64,000 bases of DNA. It comes from Natronincola peptidivorans (lineage in GTDB: Bacteria; Bacillota; Clostridia; Peptostreptococcales; Natronincolaceae). The stretch is taken from NCBI RefSeq assembly GCF_900111615.1, contig NZ_FOHU01000001.1, forward strand, positions 62,001 through 126,000, in the 5' to 3' direction. Every line of letters begins with the position of its first letter. Within the stretch, counting starts at the first letter, position 1. Positions 8,679 through 18,490 of this stretch are shown in pieces. The position numbers and the translations under genes were made by a program. Under the pieces are notes generated by a model. That model ran no database searches. It saw nothing but the letters and a program-made list of their open reading frames with translations, and was not told the origin of the DNA.

Positions 8679-10060
8679 TAAAACAGTCTTTTGAAAGTAT
8701 TATAAGAGCCTGTAATGGGAAGGTAATACAAAGAGGCGTAGAAAAAAATATTGAAGATATCTCTACGGATACAAGAAAAATGAAGGATAATAGTCTGTTT
8801 GTTCCTCTAGTGGGAGAAAATTTTGATGGTCATGAATTCCTTGTTTCAGCTAAAAATAAAGGAGCCTGTGGTATTCTTTACACTAAAGGAAGAAGGATAC
8901 CTATAGAGTCTTTAAATAATATATATATAATAGAAGTGGAGGATACCCTAGAAGCTCTACAAAATATCAGTAAGTATTATAGAGAGTTGTTTGATATTCC
9001 TTTTATTGCTATCACTGGCAGTACGGGGAAAACATCAACAAAGGATATGATTAGCAGTGTGCTCTCAAATAAATATAGTGTCCTTAAAAATATTGGCAAC
9101 TTAAATAACGAGATTGGTTTGCCATTGACAGTATTTAACCTAGACAAACAACATGAAATAGCAGTTTTAGAGATGGGCATGTCTGGTGCTGGAGAAATCT
9201 TAGATTTGGCAAAAATTGTTAAGCCCACTGTTGCTGTTATAACCAATATAGGGGTTTCGCATATTGAATCATTAGGAAGTAGAGAAAACATAATGAAGGC
9301 TAAAATGGAAATAGCTACTTATTTGAAAAAAGATGATTATTTGCTTTTAAATGGAGACAATGATTTATTGAGTACGATAAAAAAAGAGAGGAGCATTTAT
9401 CAAAAAGTGTTTTTTGGTCTATCTAAGAAGCATGACATATACCCTAAAAATCTAGTTGATTTGGGGGAAAATGGTTTCACTTTTGATATAGAAATTAATA
9501 ATAAGGATTATGCCTTTGCTGTAAAACAGCCGGGTATACATAATGTATATAATGCCTTAGCTGCTATATGGATAGGTCTCCATAATGATATGGAAGTGCA
9601 AGCTATTCGAGAAGGATTACTGAAGCATGAAGCATCTAAAATGAGAATGGAGATCATCTCAAATTGTGATGTAAAAATAATCAACGATGCTTATAATGCT
9701 AGTCCAGATTCAATGAAGGCTGCCTTAAGAGTATTAGGGGATATAAAAGGGGCTAGAAAAATAGCTGTTTTAGGAGATATGTTTGAGCTGGGAGATTTTT
9801 CCCAAGAGGGACATCGCATGGTGGGAACTTTTGCAGTGGACGAAGTAGATATATTAATCACTGTAGGTAATTTGGCTAAGTGGATAGCTGATGAGGCGAT
9901 AAAAAGAGGTAAGAAAGATCAAGTCTATACAATAACCTCTAATGATGAAGCAATAGAACTTCTTGATAAGCTTGTAGAAAAAGATGATGTTGTTTTAGTA
10001 AAGGGTTCAAGAGGGATGATGATGGAGGAGATTGTACGTTACTTACAAGAGAGGAGTTAA
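8675..10060 (+). CDS. murF: UDP-MurNAc-tripeptide:D-Ala-D-Ala ligase
   Basis: Completes the UDP-MurNAc-pentapeptide by adding the D-Ala-D-Ala dipeptide. The 461 residues show the three Mur ligase domains: an N-terminal UDP-binding part beginning 'IEDISTDTRKMKDNSLFVPL', the ATP-binding centre with 'ITGSTGKTSTKDM' (Lys119), and the C-terminal domain with 'VLGDMFELGDFS' and 'VLVKGSRGMMME', typical of MurF. The ATG overlaps the murE stop as ATGA, implying translational coupling. Six bases separate it from mraY. Confidence 0.96.
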   Translation: MIKQSFESIIRACNGKVIQRGVEKNIEDISTDTRKMKDNSLFVPLVGENFDGHEFLVSAKNKGACGILYTKGRRIPIESLNNIYIIEVEDTLEALQNISKYYRELFDIPFIAITGSTGKTSTKDMISSVLSNKYSVLKNIGNLNNEIGLPLTVFNLDKQHEIAVLEMGMSGAGEILDLAKIVKPTVAVITNIGVSHIESLGSRENIMKAKMEIATYLKKDDYLLLNGDNDLLSTIKKERSIYQKVFFGLSKKHDIYPKNLVDLGENGFTFDIEINNKDYAFAVKQPGIHNVYNALAAIWIGLHNDMEVQAIREGLLKHEASKMRMEIISNCDVKIINDAYNASPDSMKAALRVLGDIKGARKIAVLGDMFELGDFSQEGHRMVGTFAVDEVDILITVGNLAKWIADEAIKRGKKDQVYTITSNDEAIELLDKLVEKDDVVLVKGSRGMMMEEIVRYLQERS

Positions 10061-10065
10061 TTTAG

Positions 10066-11061
10066 ATGTTACAGCAAAACCAACTAATTTATACAATCAT
10101 TATTGGATTTTTCATTACATTATTATTGGGACCATTGATCATTCCGTTTTTAAGAAGGCTTAAGGTAGGTCAAACTGTTAGAGAAGAAGGTCCTCAAAGT
10201 CATCTATCAAAAACTGGAACCCCAACCATTGGTGGTATTATCATCATTGTATCTATTATCATCACATCCTTTACCTCTGGTATTATAAATACAGATCTGT
10301 TGGTGGCTTTAGGCGCTACTATAGCCTTTGGTCTAATCGGCTTTATTGATGATTTTATAAAAGTTGTGCTAAAGAGAAATCTAGGACTTAGAGCATATCA
10401 AAAACTCTTATTACAAATAACAGTAGCAGTGTTTCTGGCTATCTATCAATCTAATGCTTCAGTTGTTCAAACAAAGGTGATTATTCCCTTTGTAGAAGGG
10501 AACCTTCAGATTGGCAATATAGTCATACCTCAATACTTTGATTTAGGGATTTTTTATATACCATTTATTGTATTTGTGGTAGTAGCAACGGTGAATAGTG
10601 TTAATCTAACAGATGGGTTGGATGGTTTGGCAGCAGGCGTAACCCTTATTATCACAGCATTTTTCAGTTTACTTGCCATGAGCTGGGGATACACAAGTTT
10701 AGCAATTTTCTCTAGTGCTGTAACGGGTGCTTGTTTAGGCTTTTTAAGATATAATACACATCCTGCCCAAGTTTTTATGGGGGATACTGGTTCTTTAGCT
10801 TTAGGAGGTGCCGTTGCTGCTGTAGCTATATTAATGAATGTACCGTTGATTATACCAATAGTTGGAGGGATATATTTCGCTGAAACAGTATCAGTGATCT
10901 TACAGGTGATTTCCTTCAAAGCTACTGGAAAAAGAATCTTCAAGATGACCCCGTTGCATCATCACTTTGAACTTAGTGGATGGGCAGAAACCAAAGTTGT
11001 AACAGTGTTTTGGATTGTAACTGTGGTTTTATGCTTAATAGGTATTTTGGCTTTACATTAA
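10066..11061 (+). CDS. mraY: Phospho-MurNAc-pentapeptide transferase (lipid I synthase)
   Basis: Polytopic membrane enzyme that moves phospho-MurNAc-pentapeptide onto undecaprenyl phosphate. The 331 residues contain about ten hydrophobic segments. Family signatures include 'KTGTPTIGGI' near residue 47, the Asp95-Asp96 pair in 'GFIDDFIKV', 'VNLTDGLDGLAAG', 'GDTGSLALGG' and the C-terminal 'MTPLHHHFELSGW' with the His triad. It lies between murF and murD, its usual place, 17 bases before murD. Confidence 0.97.
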   Translation: MLQQNQLIYTIIIGFFITLLLGPLIIPFLRRLKVGQTVREEGPQSHLSKTGTPTIGGIIIIVSIIITSFTSGIINTDLLVALGATIAFGLIGFIDDFIKVVLKRNLGLRAYQKLLLQITVAVFLAIYQSNASVVQTKVIIPFVEGNLQIGNIVIPQYFDLGIFYIPFIVFVVVATVNSVNLTDGLDGLAAGVTLIITAFFSLLAMSWGYTSLAIFSSAVTGACLGFLRYNTHPAQVFMGDTGSLALGGAVAAVAILMNVPLIIPIVGGIYFAETVSVILQVISFKATGKRIFKMTPLHHHFELSGWAETKVVTVFWIVTVVLCLIGILALH

Positions 11062-11077
11062 AAAGGAAGGTGTCAGT

Positions 11078-12445
11078 ATGAATTTAGAAAATAAAAATGT
11101 TTTAGTTATAGGACTAGCTGTAACAGGAGTACCATTAGTAAAGACCCTTATAAAATTAGGAGCAAAGGTAATTGTAAATGACTTGAAATCAAAAGAAGCA
11201 TTACAACAGAGTCTTGAGGAACTGGAGGGAATTGACTTTCAAGCTATCCTAGGGAAACATCCGGAGAATCCAGCCTTCTTAAAGAATTTGGACTTAGCTG
11301 TGGTATCCCCTGGAGTTCCATTGGATATTCCGTTTATAAAGGAATTAAGAAAAAATAAAATTGAAATCATCGGCGAGATAGAATTAGCTTATCGATTAAA
11401 TAGAGCTCCTATCGTAGCTATTACTGGCACAAATGGCAAGACAACTACCACTGCTTTAGTAGGAGATATTTTTAGTAATGCAGGAGAAAAGACTTTTGTG
11501 GTGGGAAACATCGGAGTAGCTGCCATTTCTAAAGCGTTAGAAACACAGGAGGAAGATGTAGTGGTAATGGAGATCAGCAGCTTTCAATTGGAAAGTATTG
11601 TTGAATTCTCACCTAAGGTAGCTGCGATACTAAATCTAACACCGGACCATCTGAATCGCCATAAAACCATGGAGAACTATCGTGATGCTAAGTTTAGTAT
11701 CTTTAAAAATCAAACAAAAGATGATTTTGCCATAATCAATTACGATGACCTTATTTGCAGAAATAATAGTGGAGCTATTAAAAGCAAAAAAATATTTTTT
11801 AGTAGAAAGGAACAACTGGAAAAGGGTGTTTTTGTAGAGAATGATGTTATAACAATCCATACAGATGCTGAGAAGCAAAAAGTAATTCACGTAGATGATA
11901 TAAAAATACCTGGACAACACAACTTAGAAAATGCATTGGCGGCAACGGCAATGGCTCACGTAATGGGTATAAATATAGACATTATCAAAGAAACCCTAGG
12001 GACTTTTAATGGTGTAGAACATCGTATCGAATATGTAGCCTCAGTGAACGGAATACACTTCATTAATGATTCTAAGGCTACCAATACGGATGCTGCCATC
12101 AAAGCTATTGAAGCGGTATCAGCCCCTATTATTTTGCTAGCAGGCGGACTAGATAAAGCTAGTGAATTCAAAGACTTTATCAAAGCCTTTGATGGTAAAG
12201 TAAAACAATTAGTAGTTTATGGAGAAACATCTCAAAGCATCTATAATACAGCAAAAACATTAGGATTTCATGATGTTACTATAGCTGAAGCATTAGAAGA
12301 AGCTGTAGAATATGCATATAATATAGCAAGAGAAGGAGATACGATTTTACTTTCACCCGCCTGTGCTAGCTGGGATATGTACAAAAATTTTGAAGAAAGA
12401 GGTAATCATTTTAAAAAAATAGTTGCAAATATAAGGAGGTCTTAA
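11078..12445 (+). CDS. murD: UDP-MurNAc-L-alanine:D-glutamate ligase
   Basis: Adds D-glutamate to UDP-MurNAc-L-Ala. The 455-residue protein begins with a Rossmann-like UDP domain ('VLVIGLAVTGVPLVK'), has the ATP-binding motif 'ITGTNGKTTTTAL' (Lys121), the substrate-carboxylate region 'LNLTPDHLNRH', and the C-terminal 'FINDSKATNTDA' and 'LLSPACASWDMYKNFEERG' motifs that mark MurD. AAAGGAAGGTG precedes the ATG. One base separates its stop from the SEDS gene. Confidence 0.97.
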   Translation: MNLENKNVLVIGLAVTGVPLVKTLIKLGAKVIVNDLKSKEALQQSLEELEGIDFQAILGKHPENPAFLKNLDLAVVSPGVPLDIPFIKELRKNKIEIIGEIELAYRLNRAPIVAITGTNGKTTTTALVGDIFSNAGEKTFVVGNIGVAAISKALETQEEDVVVMEISSFQLESIVEFSPKVAAILNLTPDHLNRHKTMENYRDAKFSIFKNQTKDDFAIINYDDLICRNNSGAIKSKKIFFSRKEQLEKGVFVENDVITIHTDAEKQKVIHVDDIKIPGQHNLENALAATAMAHVMGINIDIIKETLGTFNGVEHRIEYVASVNGIHFINDSKATNTDAAIKAIEAVSAPIILLAGGLDKASEFKDFIKAFDGKVKQLVVYGETSQSIYNTAKTLGFHDVTIAEALEEAVEYAYNIAREGDTILLSPACASWDMYKNFEERGNHFKKIVANIRRS

Positions 12446-12446
12446 C

Positions 12447-13565
12447 ATGGGAAAGAAGAATCCCTATGACTTCACCATTATAATCACTGTAGCGCTATTA
12501 GTAACCACCGGTATTATTATGGTTTTTAGTTCAAGCTTCTCCTATGCAATGGTGGTATTAGGAGATGGATATTATTTCTTGAAAAGAATCCTGATATGGA
12601 CTGTTATTGGGAGCTCCGCCATGGTTTTTTGTGCAAAAATGAAGTATTGGAAATGGCCTAGATATGCAAATATATTACTATTGGTTAGTATTATCTTAAT
12701 GATTTTAGTATTAACACCCATTGGGACGGAAATCAATTTTGCAAAGAGGTGGATTTTTGTAGGGCCCATCACTATTATGCCTTCAGAGATTGCTAAGTTT
12801 GCTGCTATCATCTTTGTCTCAACAAGTGTAACGAGAAAAAAAGAAAAAATTCAGAGCTTTTTTCATGGAGTAGTGCCATATTTATTATTAGCAGGGGTAT
12901 TTTTTGGTCTTATTTATGCACAGCCAGACTTTAGTACGGCTTTTGTAGTAGTAGTTGTAATTATATCAATGATATTTGTAGGAGGTATGAAGCTATCTCA
13001 CTTCATCGGCTTATCTGTTGCGGGTTTAGCAGGACTATCCTCCATGATTGCTTATATCTTCATAAGTGGAAAAGGGTATAAAGCCAAAAGAATAACGGCC
13101 TTCCTAGATCCTTGGGCAGATCCTACTGACAGTGGATTTCAAGCAGTACAATCTTTACTCGCTTTAGGTTCAGGAGGACTTTTTGGTAGAGGATTAGGAA
13201 GAAGTGTACAAAAACACTTTTATTTACCAGAGCCGCAAAATGATTTTATTTTTGCTATAATAGGAGAAGAACTTGGGTTTTTAGGTGGTGTAGCAGTTAT
13301 TCTTCTATTTATGGTGTTGATTTGGAGAGGGATACGTATTGCCATTAATGCACCAGACCTGCTAAGCTGTTTAATGGCAACAGGAATCACTACTATGGTA
13401 ATTGTGCAGGTAGTAATCAATATAGCCGTTGCCACCTCTTCCATGCCTGTTACTGGAATGCCTTTACCCTTTATAAGCTTTGGAGGTAATGCCCTTGTCA
13501 TATTTATGGCAAGTATGGGTATCTTACTAAACATCTCTAAATATACCAACATGAATAGGAGCTGA
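12447..13565 (+). CDS. SEDS peptidoglycan glycosyltransferase, FtsW/SpoVE type
   Basis: Lipid II polymerase of the SEDS family, acting with a class B PBP, here presumably the spoVD product. The 372 residues contain about ten membrane segments. Diagnostic stretches are 'VFSSSFSYA', 'PSEIAKFA', 'QPDFSTAFVV', 'RITAFLDPWADPTDSGFQ' and 'GMPLPFISFGGNAL'. In clostridia the gene in this position is named spoVE or ftsW; the sequence does not tell whether it serves division, cortex synthesis or both. AAGGAGG overlaps the end of murD. murG follows after 5 bases. Confidence 0.94.
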   Translation: MGKKNPYDFTIIITVALLVTTGIIMVFSSSFSYAMVVLGDGYYFLKRILIWTVIGSSAMVFCAKMKYWKWPRYANILLLVSIILMILVLTPIGTEINFAKRWIFVGPITIMPSEIAKFAAIIFVSTSVTRKKEKIQSFFHGVVPYLLLAGVFFGLIYAQPDFSTAFVVVVVIISMIFVGGMKLSHFIGLSVAGLAGLSSMIAYIFISGKGYKAKRITAFLDPWADPTDSGFQAVQSLLALGSGGLFGRGLGRSVQKHFYLPEPQNDFIFAIIGEELGFLGGVAVILLFMVLIWRGIRIAINAPDLLSCLMATGITTMVIVQVVINIAVATSSMPVTGMPLPFISFGGNALVIFMASMGILLNISKYTNMNRS

Positions 13566-13570
13566 AAAAA

Positions 13571-14683
13571 TTGAGAGTAATCATCAGCGGTGGAGGAACT
13601 GGAGGCCATATCTATCCTGCTATTGCTATAGCCAATAAAATAAAAAAAGAGAATCCAAAGGCCAGCATTCTATTTATAGGTACAGAAAAGGGGATGGAAA
13701 AGGATATTGTCCCTAAGGAAGGCTATGAAATTAAAACTATCAAGGTCAGTTATTTAAAAAGAAAGATATCCATCCATAACATAAAAAGTGCTGGGATGCT
13801 ATTACAGGGGTTATGGCAGTCTAGAAAAATAATAAAAGACTTTAAGCCAGACATAGTTATTGGTACGGGTGGATTTGTATCTGGACCGGTACTCTATGTT
13901 GCATCTAAAATGGGAATTAAGACAATTATTCATGAACAAAATGTTTTTCCTGGGATAGCTAATAAAATACTTGGCAACTATGTGGACAGAATCGCTATCA
14001 GCTTTGAAGAAGCAGAGAGATATTTTAAACATAAAAACAAACTGGTTGTAACAGGGAATCCTATAAGAGAGACATTTTTAACCATCTCTAAGGAAGAGGG
14101 AAAAAGAAGGTATAAATCAAAAACAAATAATCCCTTAGTATTAGTTGTGGGAGGAAGTGGTGGTTCTATTAGTATCAACAGAGCGATTTCTGATTTACTG
14201 ATAAAACAACCAAATATTAAATTTGAAATACTGTTGGTGACGGGCAAAAAACACTATCATCAAGTAATGGAGACGATTTCCAAAAAGCAGGAAATAGTTC
14301 AGCATCACACTATCCAGGAATATATAAATGATATGCCCTATGCATTAAAGGCTTGTGATTTAATCATCTGCAGTGCTGGTGCTATTACCATAACAGAAAT
14401 AAATGCAGTAGGCAAACCAGCTATCTTGATTCCAAAAGCTTATACTGCAGAAAACCATCAAGAATATAATGCCAGAGCCTTAGAGGCTAGGGGAGCGGCT
14501 TTGGTAATTAAAGAAAGAGATTTAAACAGCGGCACCTTATTAACCAACATGCAGCAAATTTTCGCCACTAAGGAAAAGCTTGAGGCTATGAAAAAAGCTA
14601 GTCTCGATGCATCAAAAAAACATGCAACAGATAAAATCTATCATCAAGTGATTGAACTAATAAATAAAGAAATAGTCCATTAA
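13571..14683 (+). CDS. murG: Undecaprenyl-PP-MurNAc-pentapeptide GlcNAc transferase
   Basis: Peripheral membrane GT28 glycosyltransferase that converts lipid I to lipid II. The 370 residues begin 'MRVIISGGGTGGHIYPA', the glycine-rich acceptor loop (residues 7-13), and include 'GTGGFVSGPVL', 'IHEQNVFPGIANK', 'VVGGSGGSISIN' and the UDP-GlcNAc site 'CSAGAITITEINAVGKPAILIP'. The start is TTG 13571 after AGGAG. It is the last gene of the murE-murG run; 130 bases with no convincing promoter separate it from murA. Confidence 0.96.
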   Translation: MRVIISGGGTGGHIYPAIAIANKIKKENPKASILFIGTEKGMEKDIVPKEGYEIKTIKVSYLKRKISIHNIKSAGMLLQGLWQSRKIIKDFKPDIVIGTGGFVSGPVLYVASKMGIKTIIHEQNVFPGIANKILGNYVDRIAISFEEAERYFKHKNKLVVTGNPIRETFLTISKEEGKRRYKSKTNNPLVLVVGGSGGSISINRAISDLLIKQPNIKFEILLVTGKKHYHQVMETISKKQEIVQHHTIQEYINDMPYALKACDLIICSAGAITITEINAVGKPAILIPKAYTAENHQEYNARALEARGAALVIKERDLNSGTLLTNMQQIFATKEKLEAMKKASLDASKKHATDKIYHQVIELINKEIVH

Positions 14684-14813
14684 TTAGGAACACCTTTAGA
14701 ACTTTTGCATAATATGGTTATATATTTGTTTTATATTACATATCCTGCCGACGAATTACTTTACTGGTAATTTAAATATAAAACTATTCATTAAGTTCTG
14801 GAGGTGGCTTAAG

Positions 14814-16064
14814 GTGAGTAAGCTAATAATTAACGGAGGACATAAAATTCAAGGTGAATTAAAGGTTAGTGGTGCTAAAAACTCAGTACTACCAATATTA
14901 GCTGCAACAGTATTAAATGGAAAAATAAATGTGATTCATGATATTCCTCAACTATCTGATGTAAATGTTATGACAAAGATTTTAAGAGCAGTAGGATGTG
15001 TTGTAAAAAGAGAAAATAATACCATGATTGTGGACTCAAGTCGACTAAATAATTCTAAGATTCCTGAAGAATTAGTAAGAGAAATGAGATCCTCCATTGT
15101 ATTTTTGGGTGCTATGCTGGCTAGGTGTGGAGAAACTGTAGTAAGCTATCCCGGGGGTTGTGAGATAGGACCAAGACCAATAGATTTACACCTAAAATCC
15201 TTAAGAGAAATGGGGGCGGAAATTGAGGAGGCCCATGGTTTTTTAACCTGTAAAGCAAAAGCCTTAAAAGGATGCGATATACAGTTGGATTTTCCAAGTG
15301 TAGGGGCAACAGAAAATATAATGCTGGCAGCTGTTTTTGCTGAAGGAACAACCATCATTAGAAATGCTGCTAGGGAACCTGAAATCAAAGATTTACAAGA
15401 TTTTATTAATGCAATGGGGGGCAAAGTATCAGGTGCAGGAAGTGCCACAATAAGGATCAATGGTGTAAAAGAATTACAGGAGATAGAGCATACAATCATA
15501 CCTGATCGGATCGTTGCCGGTACTTATTTGATTGCTACTGCCATGACAAAAGGAGAGATTGTATTAAAAAATGTTATACCAGAACATCTACAATCTACTA
15601 TTTATAAGCTGAAAGAATCTGGTTGTAGAATATTATACACCCATGATAGTATAAAACTCATTGCACCTGAGAAGTTAAAGGCTATCGAATCTATAAAAAC
15701 CTTACCCTATCCTGGATTTCCTACTGATATGCAATCTCAGATAATGGCATTAATGAGTATCAGTGATGGCATAAGCATTATAACTGAAAATATATTTGAA
15801 AACAGATATAAACATGCCTATGAATTAATAAGAATGGGAGCTAACATAAAAATTGATGGAAGAGTAGCTATTATAAAGGGAGTCCCTAAACTCACAGGAG
15901 CTAAAGTAACAGCCAATGATTTAAGAGGAGGAGCGGCACTTATTTTAGCAGGTATGGCAGCAGAAGGAACAACGATCATAGAAAACGCCAAGCATATAGA
16001 AAGAGGTTATGATCATATCCAAGATTCCTTAAAAAATGTAGGAGCAGATATAAGAAAATTGTAA
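14814..16064 (+). CDS. murA: UDP-GlcNAc 1-carboxyvinyltransferase
   Basis: First committed enzyme of peptidoglycan synthesis: it transfers enolpyruvate from PEP to UDP-GlcNAc and is the fosfomycin target. The 416-residue protein has 'GAKNSVLPILAA' near the N-terminus and the catalytic loop 'PGGCEIGPRPIDLHL' with Cys116, the fosfomycin-reactive residue, so the sequence is of the sensitive type. The C-terminal part has 'PGFPTDMQSQIMAL' and 'NDLRGGAALILAGM'. The start is GTG after GGAGGTGG. Firmicutes often have two MurA paralogs; only this one is in the window. Confidence 0.96.
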   Translation: MSKLIINGGHKIQGELKVSGAKNSVLPILAATVLNGKINVIHDIPQLSDVNVMTKILRAVGCVVKRENNTMIVDSSRLNNSKIPEELVREMRSSIVFLGAMLARCGETVVSYPGGCEIGPRPIDLHLKSLREMGAEIEEAHGFLTCKAKALKGCDIQLDFPSVGATENIMLAAVFAEGTTIIRNAAREPEIKDLQDFINAMGGKVSGAGSATIRINGVKELQEIEHTIIPDRIVAGTYLIATAMTKGEIVLKNVIPEHLQSTIYKLKESGCRILYTHDSIKLIAPEKLKAIESIKTLPYPGFPTDMQSQIMALMSISDGISIITENIFENRYKHAYELIRMGANIKIDGRVAIIKGVPKLTGAKVTANDLRGGAALILAGMAAEGTTIIENAKHIERGYDHIQDSLKNVGADIRKL

Positions 16065-16154
16065 TCTGTTATGATAATTTTACTATGAATTGGGAGATCA
16101 ATATTAAACAAAAAAATTCTAATAATAGAATAGACTAAAATGGAAATAGATACA

Positions 16155-16187
16155 TTTTAAGTTGCAGCTATTGAGCTGCCCTTAAAA
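16155..16187 (+). other. Strong hairpin between murA and ftsQ, no T tract
   Basis: Arms 16155-16169 and 16174-16187 (TTTTAAG, small bulge, GCAGCT) enclose a 4-base loop. No T run follows, so it is not a standard terminator; it could be an mRNA-stabilising or processing hairpin, 43 bases upstream of ftsQ. Confidence 0.5.
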
Positions 16188-16229
16188 CACCAAAAAATTG
16201 TACAAGTCATAAAAAGGTAGGAATCGTTT

Positions 16230-17015
16230 ATGGAATACACCGAGATAAAAAGAGAAAAGAAAAGACGTCGAAGAAAAATAAGAAAAATACTAACTGGAAT
16301 TTTTTTAATCATGGTTTTTATACTATGGAGTGTATATTTCTTATTAAAATCGGACTTATTCAATTTAAAAATAATTAGTATTGAAGGAAATAAAACATTA
16401 GCTGAAGAAGAAATAATTGAAATGGCAGAGCTTTACACAAATAGAAATATATACCAATACAGCCTATCCGATTTACAAGCTAAAGTAAAATCACATCCTT
16501 TTGTTGAGGATGCAATTATTAAAAGAAAAATTCCCAAAACAATCATAATTACAGTGAGAGAAAGAGAAAAGTATGCTATAATACCATATATGGGTACTTT
16601 CATATATATAGACCATAACAAAGTAGTTTTGAAGATATCTGACAGTTATTTAGAAGAAGATTTAATTTTGATAACTGGAGTAGATTTTAATAGCTTCAAA
16701 CTAGGTGATGTAGTAGATATAAAGAATCCGCAACTGTTAAGTTTTGTCATGGGTTTTATTGAAGCTTCAAAAATGACATCTATTATAGATAGGATTTCTG
16801 AAATCAATATAGGGCAGGAAGCGTATATAAAATTAATCACCTTTGATGGAATAGAAATACTGTTGGCTGACACACAAGATCCTGCTTATTCAACATTGGC
16901 TTTAAAAGAAGTGTTGACGAATCTTTATACAAGAGATATAAAAAATGTAATTGTTGATATGCGATATAAAGGACAAATATCTATAAGAAATAGAGAACAC
17001 TGGGAGGAAGATTGA
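16230..17015 (+). CDS. ftsQ: Cell division protein FtsQ/DivIB
   Basis: Bitopic divisome protein. The 261 residues have a highly basic cytoplasmic head (residues 7-25), one membrane segment (about 22-44), then a POTRA domain starting at 'LKIISIEGNKTLAEEEI' (about residues 47-115) and the FtsQ/DivIB beta domain. It bridges FtsL/DivIC and the septal synthases. It follows AGGTAGGAATC and overlaps the next gene by one base. Its place between murA and ftsZ is usual for clostridia. Confidence 0.9.
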   Translation: MEYTEIKREKKRRRRKIRKILTGIFLIMVFILWSVYFLLKSDLFNLKIISIEGNKTLAEEEIIEMAELYTNRNIYQYSLSDLQAKVKSHPFVEDAIIKRKIPKTIIITVREREKYAIIPYMGTFIYIDHNKVVLKISDSYLEEDLILITGVDFNSFKLGDVVDIKNPQLLSFVMGFIEASKMTSIIDRISEINIGQEAYIKLITFDGIEILLADTQDPAYSTLALKEVLTNLYTRDIKNVIVDMRYKGQISIRNREHWEED

Positions 17016-17743
17016 TGAATTTAAAAGGCAAAGTTTCTATTGGATTACTTTGCGGTATTTTAGGACTTATTATAGCTATGCAATTTAATACCATTAGAGA
17101 TGCCACAGATGGAGGTTTTTTATCTACTCAAAAGGCCCAACAGCTGGCAATGGATTTAAGAAATTTAAGAACTGAAAAGGAAAGACTTAATGAGGAATTG
17201 ACTAGCTTAGAAATTCGATTAAAGAATTATGAAGTCTCAGAAGCAGATGAAAATCTTATTATAAAAAATTTAAGAAGAGATTTAGAATATTATCAGCTAT
17301 TAGCAGGATATAAAGAAGGGGAAGGGCCAGGTGTAGTAGTTACAATAGATGATCCTCCTAATGATTTCTTTATGGGAGGGGAAGGAAGCTTCATCATGTA
17401 CAACTACGATGTATTGCTAGAAGTGATTAATCAATTAAATGCAGCAGGTGCAGAAGCGATAGCTATTAATGATCAAAGATATATATCTACTACTGAGATA
17501 TATTATACCTCAAACTCTGTGTTAATCAATAACGTACCCACTAGACCACCATTTAATATAAAAGCAATAGGAAACCCAGAAACCTTAGAGGCTGCTTTAA
17601 ATATAAGATATGGAATCGTATGGCAAATGAGACAATACCATAATTTACAGGTGAATGTCCGGAAAGAAAATGCTATTTTAATGCCACGTTATAACAAGAT
17701 TATTCAACATGAGTATGCAAAACCCATTGAACCGATTCAGTAA
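17015..17743 (+). CDS. DUF881 family protein, first copy
   Basis: The 242 residues comprise an N-terminal signal anchor (about 5-23), a coiled coil (about 40-90) and a globular DUF881 domain that begins near 'GEGPGVVVTIDDPP' and contains 'AGAEAIAINDQRY', 'PPFNIKAIGNPETLEAAL'. DUF881 proteins lie between ftsQ and ftsZ in many Gram-positives and are thought to be extracytoplasmic, but no function is established. ATG 17015 after GGAGG is chosen; TTG 17012 is also possible. The stop of ftsQ overlaps this ATG as TGATG. Confidence 0.88.
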   Translation: MNLKGKVSIGLLCGILGLIIAMQFNTIRDATDGGFLSTQKAQQLAMDLRNLRTEKERLNEELTSLEIRLKNYEVSEADENLIIKNLRRDLEYYQLLAGYKEGEGPGVVVTIDDPPNDFFMGGEGSFIMYNYDVLLEVINQLNAAGAEAIAINDQRYISTTEIYYTSNSVLINNVPTRPPFNIKAIGNPETLEAALNIRYGIVWQMRQYHNLQVNVRKENAILMPRYNKIIQHEYAKPIEPIQ

Positions 17744-17765
17744 GGATTGAGATGAGGGAGAAGCT

Positions 17766-18488
17766 ATGAAAGCAATTTATCAAAACACCATTATTATGTT
17801 AATGTTTATTATTTTAGGATTTACAATAGTATTACAATTTAGAAATGATTCAGAAGACTATAGCTTTATCAGTGCAAAAACCTTGGATGACCTACAGGGG
17901 GCAATCAGTAAAGAAAGAGAAGAGATAAATAATATCAAAAGACTAATAGTTTCCACTGAAGAAAAGCTAAATGAATATCAAAGAGCATTAGAGGAAGAAG
18001 GAAGTATTAAAGAAGTCCTTATAAATGACATTAACACCATGAAGCTTATTAGTGGGTTTACAGATGTAGAAGGACCTGGTATCGTAATTAGGCTCAGTGA
18101 TAGTATAAGAGAGCTTTATGAAGGAGAAGATCCAAATGATCTAATTGTTCATGATGGAGATGTATTAACGATACTAAATGATTTGAAAATAGCTGGAGCT
18201 GAAATTTTGTCTATTAATGGACAAAGAATATTAAGCACATCTGAAATAAAATGTACTGGACCTACAATTACTATAAATAATCATACCTATGGTCAACCAT
18301 TCATTATCAAAGCTATTGGCAACCCTGAAACCTTAGATGCTGCTATAAAGGCACCAGGTTCTTATACTTCAAATTTAAAAGAAGTTTGGGATTTAATTGT
18401 AGAATCTTATGTAAGTGATAGGGTGAGAATATCAAGATATCAAGGAGACATGACAATAAGACACATAACGCCATTGGAAGGGGAGTAA
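17766..18488 (+). CDS. DUF881 family protein, second copy
   Basis: Second of two tandem paralogs, 240 residues, with the same plan: signal anchor (about 6-25), coiled coil (about 38-85) and the DUF881 domain starting at 'VEGPGIVIRLSDSI' and containing 'AGAEILSINGQRI' and 'PFIIKAIGNPETLDAAI'. The shared 'KAIGNPETL' block confirms paralogy with the copy upstream. The function is unknown. Tandem retention suggests a hetero-oligomer, which is inference. Confidence 0.88.
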   Translation: MKAIYQNTIIMLMFIILGFTIVLQFRNDSEDYSFISAKTLDDLQGAISKEREEINNIKRLIVSTEEKLNEYQRALEEEGSIKEVLINDINTMKLISGFTDVEGPGIVIRLSDSIRELYEGEDPNDLIVHDGDVLTILNDLKIAGAEILSINGQRILSTSEIKCTGPTITINNHTYGQPFIIKAIGNPETLDAAIKAPGSYTSNLKEVWDLIVESYVSDRVRISRYQGDMTIRHITPLEGE

Positions 18489-18490
18489 TT